A stretch of 64,000 nucleotides of DNA from Verticillium longisporum (GCA_019188255.1 JAETXT010000004.1:930001-994000), one strand, 5' to 3'; counted from the stretch's first letter, positions 12,379 to 24,199 are shown. Notes: a model not told the origin generated them from the letters alone. Translations and numbers: made by a program.

Positions 12379-13123
12379 TGGATACGTCCCTGGTCATTAT
12401 AAGTCAACATGAGAACGAGGCCTGTAGGGAAGAGTGATATAAGGTACCTCGGACAGGCGGTGACGACGGCGTCGTAGCATGGTAGGCCTGGCCTTGAAGG
12501 GTGGAAGATGGTCGTGACGACCTTTCGAACGATTTTCGCGAAGAAAGAAAGCTGAGAAGACCCATGATGACGAAGGTCTACCAGCCCATGTGGCCGTGGC
12601 GGCGAAGTCCAAGCAACAAACGAACAGTACTCGAGTACGCTTCTGGGTGGTTTGTCTATTCGTTGAGTTGGCAACCTTGCTGCGCCGACACAGCAGCCAG
12701 CGCAATGGGGGTTTCGAGCAGCAGTGTCTGGATGTTGCAGGAGACAACGGGTCCCCAAAAAAGGTGGGAGGGGAAGGGGTCTTCAGCAACCAGGAGAGAC
12801 AGTAGTTCAGACGGGAGGGGTGGGTATGAATCGCACATGGGGTAGAGTACGAGGGGCTAGGGCGACCCGGTGCCGTGTCTCTGTAGGAAGTAGGAAGTAG
12901 GCTAGGAAGTAGACTCGGAAGTAGACTCGGGCTCTTGCGTTGTACAGATCGGTACAGTAGAGATCCTGGCAAGGACTAGTACAGGTTTGGTTTAAGGCTG
13001 AGGAGGTCGTCATGGACTCGAAGGCAAAAGTGCCGTCGGTCGCACGGGGGATGATTTCCACAACCAAAAGAAGAATCGTTCATCAGACCAGAGAGAGGCA
13101 GCAAGTCGTCACAAACCATGCAA

Positions 13124-13165
13124 GTCGGGGTGTATCAGTCGGGGCGTATCAGTCGGGGCGTATCA
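13124..13165. repeat. 14-bp tandem repeat, 3 copies
   Basis: The unit GTCGGGGCGTATCA is repeated three times head to tail, the first copy with one C/T difference. Confidence 0.85.
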
Positions 13166-13440
13166 AAATGCGTACGGATAAAGGAAAGGCATGCCGTCAT
13201 GAAGGGGGAAGAGGGAACTGTGCGGCACAAGCAATGCATCCCGTTCCTGGGAAAGAAAGGATGCGCAGTCATGACGGGCTCCACGGGAGGAAAATCTGCA
13301 AGCCGGGTTCTTTGTCCGCCGCCCGACGCTCTTCTGCCGTTTGCAGGAAAGTGGGCGAGGCGACGACCAAAGATAACCTTGCAAGGTGAAATGCTTCTTC
13401 TGGCTGGCACAAGCATTCGAATTGAACGTGCCTCTCGCAC

Positions 13441-13488
13441 CTCATCGCCTCATCGCCTCATCGTCTCATCGCCTCATCGCCTCATCGA
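13441..13488. repeat. 8-bp tandem repeat, 6 copies
   Basis: The unit CTCATCGC occurs six times in a row, with single-base changes in the third and sixth copies. Confidence 0.9.
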
Positions 13489-15557
13489 CCAATGCGGAGC
13501 AAGCCAGACATAAGGGGAGCGGGCCAGAGCGTGTGAGCGGACCTCCGAGTCGAGCTTCTCCACGGTAAAGCGACGTCTGGTTCCTGTTTCTTTCTTGGTG
13601 CTCAGACAGGAACAGACCTCCACTGCCACGTTTCGACGACAGGTAGTGGTGGGAAACCAGGCATGTTGGGGGGCAGGTGGACGGCAGACGATTCAGGACC
13701 AGAGGCTAAACAGAGACCATGCCGTGTAAGGCGGCCGTGCGAGGGGTGGAGGGCGGGACAAAGAAGCCAGACGTACTCCGTATGCTACCTTCAGCTGGCC
13801 GACGGCTGGGCTGTCGCTCGTTCTGGGCCAAACGCGTTGGGCCAAACGCGCGCACGTCGTCATATTGAATGTCGTCCCTGCGTCTCTCCATGCGTTGGTC
13901 TCTGCGCATGTTGGAAATTAGGGCAATCGGCTATCGGCCGATGGTCGACAGGGCGTTGGCATCGACCAAGGCCACTCCATAGTACAGGTACGTATCTGTA
14001 AAGAAATCGCAGCCCGGGATTGTCCCTGTTGAGCGATGCAAAGAAGCAAGTCAGTGCGACAGATGGCGGATGCGTCGAGCCAGTCAGATGCTTGAGACGG
14101 CACAAACATGATCCAGGAGGCTTGGAGAGATCGGAGCAGAGCGAGCAGGCCGACAAATGACCAGGGGACCACCTACAGCAGCCAAACAGCCAGAGCAAAG
14201 GGAGCGCGCCAGCTGAAGGACCCAGGCCCATTTGCCAGTACTAATTTCTTTTTTCTTCCGGTCTCAGATGTAGCGGCTGAAGCTAGAGACGTAGCGCGAC
14301 GACGAAGACAGCAGCGGTTCCCCAATCATGTGCCGGATCCTCGTTAGTGCTTGCGACTGTTGCTTTTGCGGAGCGATGCATCCCGGGAGGTTGCTAAGCC
14401 TTGACCTGGGCCATGAGGTGATGGGAGGGCCGCTATGGAATCGAGCTGGGCCTCGGTTGGAGTCAGACGAGACACGCTGAGGGACCAAAAGGTAGGTGCA
14501 TCGTGCTCGTGGAGAAGAGCAGTGTGTTCCTGCAGTGGTGCCGACCGGCGTGTGGCGATGGTGCATGTCGGCGAGATGAAGAAAGGTCGGCTACGATGCA
14601 CGTTACTGCAGGGAGCTACTTAGTACTGTAGGCAGGTTGCGCATGTGCCGTTCGTCAGTCGATGTGTCGCGTCTGCCTGCATCTCTCTGCAGGAGACAGA
14701 CCACGGGGCTGCTGCTGCAGAAAGGGTTGTGTCCGCCAGCCACCCCACGGTAGTATTGCTTGCTTTGTTTCTTTTGGGATTTTGCTCAGCCTTCAAAGGG
14801 GTCAATCGATCACTGACAGTCGATGCAACGGTCGATGTCGTTGATCGCTTTGTTTCGTTTGCAGCTTTCTCCCGTACCTATATTGGGGGGGAGCGAGGGG
14901 GGCCTGGTCCTGGTCATTTCCCCCCCGCCTGTCAATCCTCCGAAATATCGACCCAGCTTTCGGTGACCCGTTGGAGTTCCGGATTGGCGATGATGCGCGG
15001 TGGGCGGCAGATCGCCCACAGCGCGCAGACAACCCCTCCACCCCCCCTGGTTCGTGTCTGTTGGCTGTCCCGGTCCCCCTGGTCTCAGCAACGGGCTGAC
15101 CGTCAAGGAAATGAAATGAGCCTCGAAGGCGGCCGTCGGCAAGGTTTATGACGAACGATGGGCTTTTCGGTGGCTGCTGATAAGGAGATGCCGAGGAGTC
15201 AGCTGAAGGCCGTCGTTGCACCGCTGAGTCGAGAACCTGGGACGCCAGTGCAAGAGACAAGCGACGGTATTGGTCATTGCGCGACAAGGCCCGGCGGAGT
15301 CCAGCGGTACGGTCAGACTTGTCACGTTGACAGGCAGTCTATCAATACCACATTTGAGTTTGTTCCTTGCAGGACGCGAGCTGATTCGTCTAGCAAGGTG
15401 TGGTTACATTGCTTCGTTCCGAGACATGAGGGGTGATGCAGCAAACAGGGCGCTATGTCTCATGTACTTATCCGAGCGCATCACGGAGAGGCAACAGACG
15501 AAATTTCTAGGAAAGAATTGTCTCTAGATGCCCAGATTTTGAGCGATTTCACCAACA

Positions 15558-15629
15558 TCCGAACTGGTGTAATGGCTAACATTTGACGCTCTCACCGTCA
15601 GGCTCAGGGTTCGATTCCCTGGTTCGGAA
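15558..15629 (+). tRNA. tRNA-Glu (anticodon CTC)
   Basis: A 72-nt cloverleaf. The acceptor stem TCCGAAC pairs with GTTCGGA, followed by discriminator A. The anticodon stem TGACG/CGTCA holds the loop CTCTCAC with anticodon CTC. The T arm has GGTTCGATTCC-type sequence and box A/B promoter elements are internal. There is no intron. Confidence 0.95.
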
Positions 15630-15659
15630 CATGTGGTCACAACGGGTTCGCCCTAGTCC

Positions 15660-15664
15660 TTTTT
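15660..15664 (+). terminator. RNA polymerase III terminator
   Basis: A run of five T residues lies 30 bases past the tRNA-Glu end, the usual Pol III stop signal. Confidence 0.6.
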
Positions 15665-16023
15665 GCATCCTTTCCCTTCTCTCCTTGTCGAACATGATGG
15701 GTTAGACTCGGTGTTTGGTCAATAGGACCTGCAGTGATGGATGGCTGGGATGTACGGTTTCGACAAGACTTTCCCTTGTGAATTGTGCGGTGTCGCTTTC
15801 ATTACCAGATCTCTCTCAATTGACAATCGCTTCGCTTGCTGCTTGCTTATGATCGTTGAGGTCTGCCGTACAGCAGCCCACTGCTGTTGATTATTCCGAC
15901 TCAGGTTGAGTTCTGCCCAGGTGTCCATGCCTCACTCTCTCCTCTTGCCCGTTATTTCCCATTCCCCTTCCTCTCAAGCCCGTCTTCCGCAGTGCTTGAT
16001 CTCTACACGACATGGCAACGCGC

Positions 16024-16965
16024 TCAAAAGGCTGCAAGTTTCCAAATCTTGTCTCCATTCTCGAGGTTTGCATATTGGTAGGCCTTGCTCTCGGGCGGAA
16101 AGGTGCCGCTCGCCGCCCACAGGTCCACGAGCCCCTGCATGGGCTCGAGATCTTCCTTCTTCAACAGGTCCAAGGCGGTTGCCGTCAGCACAAAGTGGCT
16201 GAAGCAGCTGTTGAGTTGCTTCTCCAGGTTGAGGTGGTAGAGCGGGTCGACGAAGTGGTTGTGATAGAGATGCGCGTACACACGGAACATCTGGAGGAAA
16301 ATGGTCCGACACACGCCGGCGAACTCCTTGGGGAAGCCGCTGCGGCGACCGACCCAGTCCTCGTCCGGAGGAGAGCCGGCGTCCGAAGCAGGGTCAGCCA
16401 GCGAGGACGTGCTGGAGCTGCTGGTCAGAGAGGGGTTGGGCGCGTAGGAGACGCCGTTGGGATCGGTAGGGAAGAGATTCGTGTCGTTGATCTTGCCGCC
16501 GATCCAGCGCTGCATCAAGGTCATGTACTCGTGTGCAGGGAGCTCAACGGGCTGGTAGCGGTTGTTGAGCCAGGTGTAGGAGTGGTTCCTGGACGGGGGT
16601 CAGTACTGGTGATGACTGGGCTTCTTGTAGCAGGCGAGGTAGGAGGCATTCAACATACGGTCCTGCCGACATTTTGGGGCAGGTGTTGACATTGCAAATG
16701 GTGGTGCCGTCCTCCTCCTTCTCATGAATAACACGGACGAAGTTCCAAAGATTACGGTAGTGCTCGACGACTGAGAACAGGTTAATGAGGATAAGATACG
16801 GTGAACGCGCTCCACAGACGACTGACCGTGGTGTGCTATCCACTCGCCCTGCTCGACAGTCTTTGGTCTCGCACTCAGGGTCATGAGGTTGCCCTTGACA
16901 ATTTGCCGCGAATATGCGGGGTTGAGCCACACTGGCAACATCTCCGAGGTGGAAGAAGTTGACAT
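16024..16965 (-). CDS. MOB kinase activator, Mob2 type
   Basis: MOB proteins bind and activate NDR/LATS kinases; in filamentous fungi Mob2 proteins partner the COT1 kinase for hyphal tip growth. Three exons, 16965-16827, 16770-16659 and 16588-16024, all with GT..AG introns, give 271 residues. The joins restore family sequence (EWIAHH/VVEHYRNLWNF and KMSAGP/NHSYTWLN). The zinc-site residues are visible: two Cys in TTICNVNTCP and two His in the YAHLYHNHF segment. A Ser-rich insert follows KINDTNLFPTDP. Mob2 rather than Mob1 or phocein is inferred from the LMQRW...KINDTNLFPTD segment. Confidence 0.88.
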
Positions 16966-18202
16966 GATGGCGGTTGGTGGAGGGCCACGTCTTAAAGGGC
17001 GAGACTTATTCCTCTATGATATCAGAGGGCTCAGGTGAGACACAGCAGTCTAAGCTGGGTATGGCTGGTGAGATGCTGGCAGCGGTTGTGTTCGCTCTCA
17101 AGAGTCGCTGCCCTTACTTGCCCGGCGGTCGGTGCCTCCACAGAGGTGACGGACGAATGAAAGACGGGGTTGAAGACTGCACCGGCCGGTACGTGTACTT
17201 TGTGAGTATCCGGTTTCTTGCGAAGAAAAGACGGGCGTCGTTGGAAATAGTAACCAGATTGCGAGAACTGCTTAGGCCAGGTCAGGTTCAGCGGGTTGGC
17301 TCTCTGGTGCGGGAGCGGGAGCGGGAGCCAGAGGTCCATGGGAACGTGCGCGGGGTACTCTGGTGGCGGTGAATCAAGGTGAAACAAGACATTACTCCAC
17401 GCCAAGGACCTTAACCTCAACGCCATGAAAAGCTACTCTTGCAGCTTCACGTTTTGCTCTGCATTGGTGGATAGAGAGCCAATTTTAGGCTCTTGACGTA
17501 TTCGTTTTTACATCAATCCTTTCCCTTCACATGTAGCGTCCCTACCTCTACCAGTCCATGCCTGCCTAGGTACCTTACCTGACAACCCAAGGTAGGTAGA
17601 TCGTACGCGCCCTGAGTTGCCACTCTACGCCGCCATCGTTCGGCACGTCGCCTGCCATCGCTGCTTGACGGCAGGGAGGCTGGTTGGTCACCAGATGTCG
17701 CCCGGCAAGTACCGACTGTTCAATGGCGAACTGGCGGACCTCGCTGCTCGGAATACAATGGAAAGAGCGCGGGTGGGAAGGCCCGGGTGGGAAGGTCCTT
17801 CTGGCCACTTTGAGGTTTCCACGAGAGTCCGCCTGCCTCTTTCCTTCTCATGTTCCCATGTGCTCTTGTGAAATGGTTGAGAGTGGCGGTTTGCCATGCT
17901 CTTGATCGCTTTGGAAGTCACATTGGGTCGAGTCCTGGAACCATTCCCAGGCAGCTTTGACGTCCTTCAGATCCGCAGGTAGTGACCCCGACGAAGACTG
18001 ACACCCTTGGTGCTTCCTTCTCCCAGCTCCATCGTACACAAGTGCATAGGTCCACTTGCTGCAGATGCGTTTTGCTGTGGCAGTCCACCTTGTTGGATAC
18101 ATCGTCCCTAAAATTCGCCAACTCTTGAGCATCTCCCTCGTACCATATGAATATCTACTTCGTGGGGCACCAGCTTTTGATATCACCCTGTTCTCCATCT
18201 CC
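16966..18202. other. Intergenic region between divergent genes
   Basis: This 1.2-kb region separates the Mob2-type gene and the gene at 18203. It probably carries both promoters. No coding region or clear repeat is supported. Confidence 0.5.
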
Positions 18203-18955
18203 ATGGCTCAACCAGAGTGCACTCTCTCGCCGCCGGCATCCATCCACGAAGACCAAGCTAGAGGCCAACTGGACATACTTGCTCTCGAGTGCACACTCTC
18301 CCCTCCTCCATCTTTACACAACGTACCGATCGATACTGCCAAGGGAAAATCAACGGCTAAACCGACAGTGACCTTCGACCTCACACCTCCGGCCCCGGCG
18401 GGTCTGAAGTCCCAGCAGCCAACACGTGTCCAACCCCCGAACTCCTGGCCCGAGAAGGTTGTTCCAAATGCACACCCCCAACCGCAAGGGGGATCCAACC
18501 CGTCAGGTTCGAAAGCCCGGCCAGACAGCATCAGCGAAAGCATCAACAGCACAAAGCTCCCGACGCGCAAGTCCTTCGACAAGTCTGCCGCATACGTCAA
18601 CAAGCAGGCCCAAGATATCAAGGCCAAGCTGAACAGCAATGAACGGAAGCCCGTTCCCCAGCCCAACCCAGCCCCGGCTCCAGCCGAGAAGCCCTCTGAG
18701 AACCCCGTCCGCAGCAGAAAACCCGCAGACACGAACCAAGTATACCCCCCAGTCGCGGACGACAGCCCAAAGCTCCCAGACAGGCCCCAGCCGCCCCTCA
18801 AGCAGCGCATCCGCGATGCCCACAACCAGCGAAAAGAGCGGCGTGCCGACATGTCTCCATCGGGAAAGCTCAAAGACATTACAGAGAATATGCTCATCGG
18901 CTGCGGAATCGGCGCCATTGTCCTGCTCATCTGCGGACCATGCGGCATCTTTTGA
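18203..18955 (+). CDS. Unrecognised proline-rich protein with C-terminal hydrophobic tail
   Basis: Not recognised. I chose the ATG at 18203 (CTCCATGG context) rather than an in-frame ATG at 18056, because the extra residues look like translated leader. The 250-residue product is rich in P, S, K and N and probably disordered, with a repeated ECTLSPP element at residues 4 and 31. A basic stretch (RIRDAHNQRKERR) precedes a C-terminal hydrophobic segment, MLIGCGIGAIVLLICGPCG, two residues from the end. This could be a tail anchor for ER or mitochondrial outer membrane, with cysteines that might be lipidated. Function unknown. Confidence 0.65.
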   Translation: MAQPECTLSPPASIHEDQARGQLDILALECTLSPPPSLHNVPIDTAKGKSTAKPTVTFDLTPPAPAGLKSQQPTRVQPPNSWPEKVVPNAHPQPQGGSNPSGSKARPDSISESINSTKLPTRKSFDKSAAYVNKQAQDIKAKLNSNERKPVPQPNPAPAPAEKPSENPVRSRKPADTNQVYPPVADDSPKLPDRPQPPLKQRIRDAHNQRKERRADMSPSGKLKDITENMLIGCGIGAIVLLICGPCGIF

Positions 18956-19271
18956 TGAGGGGCATTTGAAGGGGTCTCATCAATCTCACGTGTCTACGGA
19001 AGCAGTCGGGACACCTAAGCCGGCTGCCGAGACTGAAGAGCCTACCACGACACCTAGTCCCATCAAGGATGTAGATGAGGAGGAAGATGAGGCCGCGCGG
19101 GTGCTGTATCAATTATGGCTTGCTTCAGGTTCCTAAACCCCACTACAGCTAAGGCGCCAACCGTAGCTCCTTGATGCCACATATTCCATAGACTGTATCA
19201 TTGGCCCTAAAAGAATTCTCACTCGTTATTCATTCAATGCGTCGCCCGTTACTTTCTGTCCTCTGCAAGCC

Positions 19272-20103
19272 CTAATCAGTAGCCCCCGCCAGAGCAACGG
19301 CACTGAACCGCAAATCAGCTCCCTCCCGCTCGAGGAACTTGAGCGGGCCCAGCGTCAGCGCCTTGGTGCTCAAGACGTCCTCGCTCTCCTCGAGTTGACC
19401 CCGCTGCAACGGGCCCTTTCTCCGTCCGTCGAGCTCCCAGAATGCCCCGTCGGTCGTCTTGACGAAGCAGACGTAGTGCAAATCAACGTCATCCGTGGCC
19501 TCGGGCGCCGACGTGTCGCCCTGTGACGCGGCGCTGCGGTGCGCGTTGGCGAGCGCCGTGCTCTGCTCCAGCAGGGCGGCGCGCTCGGCGGGGTGCAGGG
19601 GCAGGGCTTGCTGGAGGAGGGTGTCGAGGTCGGAGGAAGCCTCTGCTGCGCGTTAGAGGAATCTCTCTGTCAGATGCGGCGGAAGGGGTGAGGGGAAGCT
19701 GGGCTGGCTGGAACACGCGGGAGGACGGACCGATGTAGTCCCGCGCTGGCCCGTTGGCCACGGCGTGCAGAAGGCCCATGAGGCCGCAGGCGTTGCGGAT
19801 GGTCTGGCGGAACCAGACGACGGGGGCGGTGTCGCCGTGGCCCTCGTAGTCGTCGAGCAGAGCGTCCTCGGCGAGGCGGTGGGACTCGTAGGTTGCTGAG
19901 ACGGGGAAGACGAGGAGCAGGGCGAGCGCGGGGCGGGGGATGAAGGCGAGGAGGTCGGGGTCCGTGAGGGAGTAGACGTCGTGGATCTGGAGGGCGGAGG
20001 AGAGGCCGAGCTTGTGGAGGAGGGTGGTCATGAGTTGGGGGTTCGCCTCGAGGGGGATGAAGGCTGGGGCTGTCGAGGGCGGGTCGGGGTTGGGGGTGGC
20101 CAT
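19272..20103 (-). CDS. Ubiquitin C-terminal hydrolase (peptidase C12, UCH-L3/Yuh1 type)
   Basis: Removes small adducts from the C-terminus of ubiquitin or a ubiquitin-like protein. Two exons, 20103-19731 and 19645-19272, with a GTCCGT..GCAG intron, give 248 residues, normal for the family. The catalytic set is complete: Q100 and C106 in QTIRNACGLMGLLHAV, H181 in DVDLHYVCFV and D197 in WELDGRRKGP. The N-terminal FIPLEANP is the family start. The loop between Cys and His (125-180) is Ala-rich. Confidence 0.93.
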
Positions 20104-20638
20104 GCTGGGCTGTTGGTCGTGGAGGCGTCTCGGTGGTGCGAGGTCTTTCGGGCTGTGAGGTGTGACGCGGTAGAGGTCCGCGGGATTGATGCGAAGTGTT
20201 GGAGTTGCAGGAAAGCTTAGGGAGCTCTGAAGTTGAGCCCCGCGGTGTTGGATGGTGGGGTACGTCGGTAGCTGCCTTGGCCCCTGCAGCGGTGACGTTT
20301 TGCTTGGCCCTTGCCTGGCAGCCTACCATGCCTACCTAGTACTAGTAGAAGTAGAGATGGTGCCACTCGTTCTGCCTGCCAGCCAGGTACCTATGTCAAG
20401 GTGAGAGGATCAAGGGGCCTGGTGTTTAATTCTTTTCTAGCCGGCTTAGTGACTTTTCGTCTTGAGTTGATGGTTCTTCTTTGAGTTGTGTTTTGTACAT
20501 GGCTTCGGATGGTCTCTTTTGACCAACAAGAAGCGCCCAGCCCATCTACGCTGTACATGATCGCAATGTGCATCCAGATATCTTACACTGTTGTACACTC
20601 GGTCCATAATCCGGACTCTTGCCAGAAGCGCTTCGTAT
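20104..20638. other. Intergenic region between UCH and Suv3 genes
   Basis: A 535-base gap that holds the UCH promoter and the Suv3 3' end. It contains two short stretches rich in TACCTA motifs but no gene I can support. Confidence 0.5.
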
Positions 20639-22939
20639 CTAGAGACGAGCCTCTTCTAGTTGCTCGTACTCTGTTTTGTCCTCCACAAGCGGCTCCTCGT
20701 GTCCCGGTTCGTTCCACTTCCCGGCCCCCTCCTCACCAGCCATCGCGGCCCTCTCGTGTCCCTCGCCAAACACCCGCAGCTGCTCGCGCTCACGCTTGTC
20801 AATCTCCTTGCGCCGCTTCGCAAGCATCGCCTCATGCTGCCCGGCTCGGAACGACACGTTCGTGTCCAGGTGGTGCTCAATCTTGGCCTGCACGAGTTCC
20901 TTGACGTGGAACGCCAGCGCCTGGCTCGAGAAGACGTTGGGGAAGCGGTAGCTCAGCCATAGGTAGAGCGTGACCGAGTGGTGGAGAACCTCGATGGCGC
21001 GGAGGTAACGGCGGCCGTCACCGTCAAAGTCGGCGATCGTCGCGTCGAGGATCTCCAAGTCAATTTCCTGCATGTCGTAGAGGGCACCGCCTTGGCGCGT
21101 GGCGAGACAGTTGGCGGCTGCCTGCACCAGGTGGACGACGCTGGGTTCGTTGAGCTGGACGGGGGCGTTGAGGATGGAGAGGCGTTCGTGAATGGTCAGA
21201 GGAAATTCCTGGATGATATCGGCTACGCGGAGAGCGTCGCTCGAAATATCGACCAGAAACATTGGCGACACCCTGGCCAGCTCACGGATGCGCAGCAGCA
21301 TGAACGATAATGGCGTGTCAGGGGGCAGGTACTCTGAGAAGCGTTCTAGAATGAACGCCGGAGGGTTGATGTAAGCAGCCTCCAGTGGTTCGGCCTGCTG
21401 CGTGAATGCTTCTTGGACCCGAGGAAGATCAAGAGCGTCCAGTGTTGTAACGAGGCCTGGATTCTTCTTCTCGACCAAGGTCTCGGCGCCGTCAGCAGAT
21501 ATCGCTGCTTGGCGGGCTGACCTGAACCGGCCAGCGCGGCCGCCAATCTGCTTGATCTCCGACGTTGACAGACCACGGAAGTTCACGCCATCAAACTTGG
21601 CTGCTGTTTCGAAGATGATCCGCTTGACTTCCAAATTCAAGCCCATGCCAATGGCATCACTTGCCACTAAGAAGTCGTACTCGTTGTCGGGGTCGTTAAA
21701 GAGGGCCGCTTGCTGGGCCCTCGTCTCAGGGGGTAGAGAACCATAGACAATGGCGCAACGTTTTCCAGTCTTCTCTTCGATGGCCTTCTTCAGACCGTGC
21801 AGGCCAACTCGGCTGAAGGCGACGACGGCATCACCCTTCTCCAGTTTGGACAAATCTCCCTTGAGACTTTTCTTCATGGTCTGAAGTGGACTTAGCCTCT
21901 CGTACCTGTGCACCACGCATTTGTCGCCGAGGGCGGAGCAAATAGACTTGACGAGGTCCACCGCCCGCTCTTCGCCGCAGAGATGGACCTCCTTAGCCAT
22001 GACGCCGAGAAGAGCCTGTGTCCAGGCCCAACCGCGCTCCGGATCACCAATCATTTGGATCTCGTCGATGACAGCTACATCTACTAGACGGTTCAGCGGC
22101 GTCATCTCGACCGTGCAGCTGATGAAGTAGTTGTCGACACCCTCTGGGATCCGCTGCTCATCGCTAGTGATCTTGGCACATGGCTTCCCCTCCGCAGAGA
22201 AGCGAGCGTTCACCTCGTGGGCCAGCAAACGCAAGGGACCGCCGTTTATATCCGACTTGGCGTTTTTCAGCGCCTTGAGCGCATGGTATGTTTTGCCAGA
22301 GTTTGTCGGGCCCACGTGGAGATGTATTGTCCGCTGCAACGCTCTTGTTGCCGGGAACCATTCCATGGGGTAGCGGAAGTCGGCCATCTGCTTCTGTCTC
22401 TTCGTCACATCCGCCGACATGCGGCTCCGCAACATGAAGCTTTGGAAGGAGTATCGAATCTCCGACGTTAACCCCTTGACGTCCCCCCGGATGAAAGCGT
22501 CCCGCAACGACCAAAAGAGAGGATTTGTTGCCCTGGCGACGTTGCCGTTCGTAGCCATCACTATGGCATCGCTGATGGCCTTGCGAAAGAGGGCGGCTTC
22601 GTTTGCCAGTCCATGTTCACTGCGCACGCCGAAGCTCCGAAGTTCTTGGTTGGATTCGGACCAGTTGCCGAATTCGTCGAGAATATTGTTGAACTGTGTT
22701 ATGACCATGGACCGGAAGACTTCGTATCGCTTCTTGTTCTTCGACGCAGCGGCGCTGACACTGCCTTTCCTATTGTACACAGCGGCCTCCTGTCGCGAAT
22801 TAGCAGCCATCGTTGAAGATCTCCAGCGCATACCACAACTCACCCGGAATGGCGCTCGGCAGGTGGTCGCAAAGCCATGGCGAAAGGCAGGTTTGCTGCA
22901 CGTTGCACGCGTGGCAACGGCTCGCAAGACTGACTTCAT
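20639..22939 (-). CDS. SUV3: Mitochondrial ATP-dependent RNA helicase Suv3
   Basis: Suv3 is the helicase of the mitochondrial RNA degradosome, with an exoribonuclease partner in yeast. A single exon of 766 residues from the ATG at 22939; the frame opens nine codons earlier but only with a GTG. The N-terminus is basic, Arg/Ala/Ser-rich and lacks acids, as expected for a mitochondrial presequence. Helicase motifs are intact: GPTNSGKT (about 210-217), DEIQMIGD (about 292), and the ASDAIGMGLNL and GGRAGRF motifs of the second RecA domain. The Suv3 C-terminal domain (INPPAFILERFSEYLPPDTPLSFM) follows. The acidic, Glu-rich tail is ordinary for fungal copies. Confidence 0.95.
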   Translation of the reverse strand: MKSVLRAVATRATCSKPAFRHGFATTCRAPFRVSCGMRWRSSTMAANSRQEAAVYNRKGSVSAAASKNKKRYEVFRSMVITQFNNILDEFGNWSESNQELRSFGVRSEHGLANEAALFRKAISDAIVMATNGNVARATNPLFWSLRDAFIRGDVKGLTSEIRYSFQSFMLRSRMSADVTKRQKQMADFRYPMEWFPATRALQRTIHLHVGPTNSGKTYHALKALKNAKSDINGGPLRLLAHEVNARFSAEGKPCAKITSDEQRIPEGVDNYFISCTVEMTPLNRLVDVAVIDEIQMIGDPERGWAWTQALLGVMAKEVHLCGEERAVDLVKSICSALGDKCVVHRYERLSPLQTMKKSLKGDLSKLEKGDAVVAFSRVGLHGLKKAIEEKTGKRCAIVYGSLPPETRAQQAALFNDPDNEYDFLVASDAIGMGLNLEVKRIIFETAAKFDGVNFRGLSTSEIKQIGGRAGRFRSARQAAISADGAETLVEKKNPGLVTTLDALDLPRVQEAFTQQAEPLEAAYINPPAFILERFSEYLPPDTPLSFMLLRIRELARVSPMFLVDISSDALRVADIIQEFPLTIHERLSILNAPVQLNEPSVVHLVQAAANCLATRQGGALYDMQEIDLEILDATIADFDGDGRRYLRAIEVLHHSVTLYLWLSYRFPNVFSSQALAFHVKELVQAKIEHHLDTNVSFRAGQHEAMLAKRRKEIDKREREQLRVFGEGHERAAMAGEEGAGKWNEPGHEEPLVEDKTEYEQLEEARL

Positions 22940-23181
22940 GGCGGTTGAATGGGAGACTGACACCACATTTCCGAGACTCCGGTTCTTTGTCTTTTGAATT
23001 GGTTCGTTTCATACACACAGAGTCTGGAGTCGGGACACGTCCAGTCGCGATTCGCTTTTCCCTGGTCATAAATTTTGGATCTGTTAAGCATCTATCGAGA
23101 GCGCACGTTATCGATAACTGCGTCATCAGGCTGGAGGAAGGGACTGCTCTGATTCAGTTAGCCAGCAGGCACTATAAAACG

Positions 23182-23334
23182 TGTTGGTGGTATTCGCCTG
23201 GGGCTTCCAGCAGTCACCTGATGCTAGGTGGCCTGTGCCCTGGCACCTTCCTCCTATAGCTTAGTTCTAGGCACCCTCCTGCCCTAGAGAATAGCTTCCG
23301 AATATAATACCTTTCCTCCCTTAGACCTCTAATA
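23182..23334 (+). mobile_element. Copia-type LTR (153 bp), left partner
   Basis: The sequence starts TGTTGGTGGTATTCG and ends CCTCTAATA (probably CTAACA before RIP). It matches 52,469-52,622 in inverted orientation over its full length, with mostly C/T differences. The five bases before it (23,177-23,181) are AAACG. It lies right next to ordinary GC-rich DNA upstream of Suv3, so this is a true element end. It reads as the 5' LTR of a plus-strand element. Confidence 0.8.
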
Positions 23335-24199
23335 AGTTATACGCCCTTTTACGTACTATATAATATCGTTAATATTATGATTTTTATATTATTATTAATA
23401 GCTTTATTTCCTTTATTTAATAATATTATTATCGTCTATTTTAAGTAAGATTTACTCCTTTATAATAAACGTTATTCCTATTAAATTACTCGACGATATT
23501 AAGCTACGATAGCTCGTCCTTAGCTCTTTACTTATATTAACTGCTTAGTTAGCGAATCGAACCTCCGCTCTTAGTAGTTTAACGTTATTAATCTACTCGA
23601 ACGAGACCGTTATCTTTAATTTCTTTATTCGATAATCCTACCTCCTATTAACCTTAACGCCCTAGAGGTATAATATAAGAAGAGGGTAATAATAATAAGT
23701 ATTCTTTCCGCTACTATTAATCCTACCCTCCTCGATTACCTTAAAGGCGGAGGTTAGGATATAAGAGATCGAGACCCTTATAAGCTATAGGATATAATTT
23801 ATCGAATAATTCTTAGGGTCTTATTAGATATTATTATAGATCTTATTTATAAATTCTATAGGATTAAAGCTAATAATTTTCTAACCCTCTATACCTATTT
23901 AGCTCGTACTTAAACCCTCTAATACTATTTTATAGAGATCTATAATATCGATTTACTTATATTCATTTATATATTCCTTAATAATATTTATAATTAATAT
24001 CTTATAAGAAATATATTATAATAAAGGTCTATAATTAATATAATATTATAGCCGATATTATTTATAAGGCTAATAATTAAGAATCTACCCTTAACTCTAT
24101 AACTATTATATAGGGTATTAGTAATCGAAGCTAGAAAAAGGGTAATTCTATATTTATTATTGCTTTAAGTATTAATAAGAAGTATCCTATTTACTTTTA

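Larger units (their letters stand above)
12379..15557. other. Long gene-poor stretch with short tandem repeats
   Basis: About 3.2 kb without a gene I can support. The open frames present are overlapping, Arg/Ser/Pro-biased and lack motifs. It contains two small tandem repeats (listed separately) and an irregular GGAAGTAG cluster near 12,885-12,930. It probably includes the promoter of the gene on the minus strand to its left. Confidence 0.5.

Noticed and set aside
13441..13488. CRISPR-like array
   Set aside because: An 8-bp unit without spacers in a eukaryotic genome; a simple tandem repeat.
14645..15151. 168-codon open frame in the gene-poor gap
   Set aside because: Composition and overlap with frames on the other strand suggest chance; no domain.
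22940..22966. Upstream extension of the Suv3 protein
   Set aside because: It starts with GTG; the ATG at 22939 starts a normal mitochondrial presequence.
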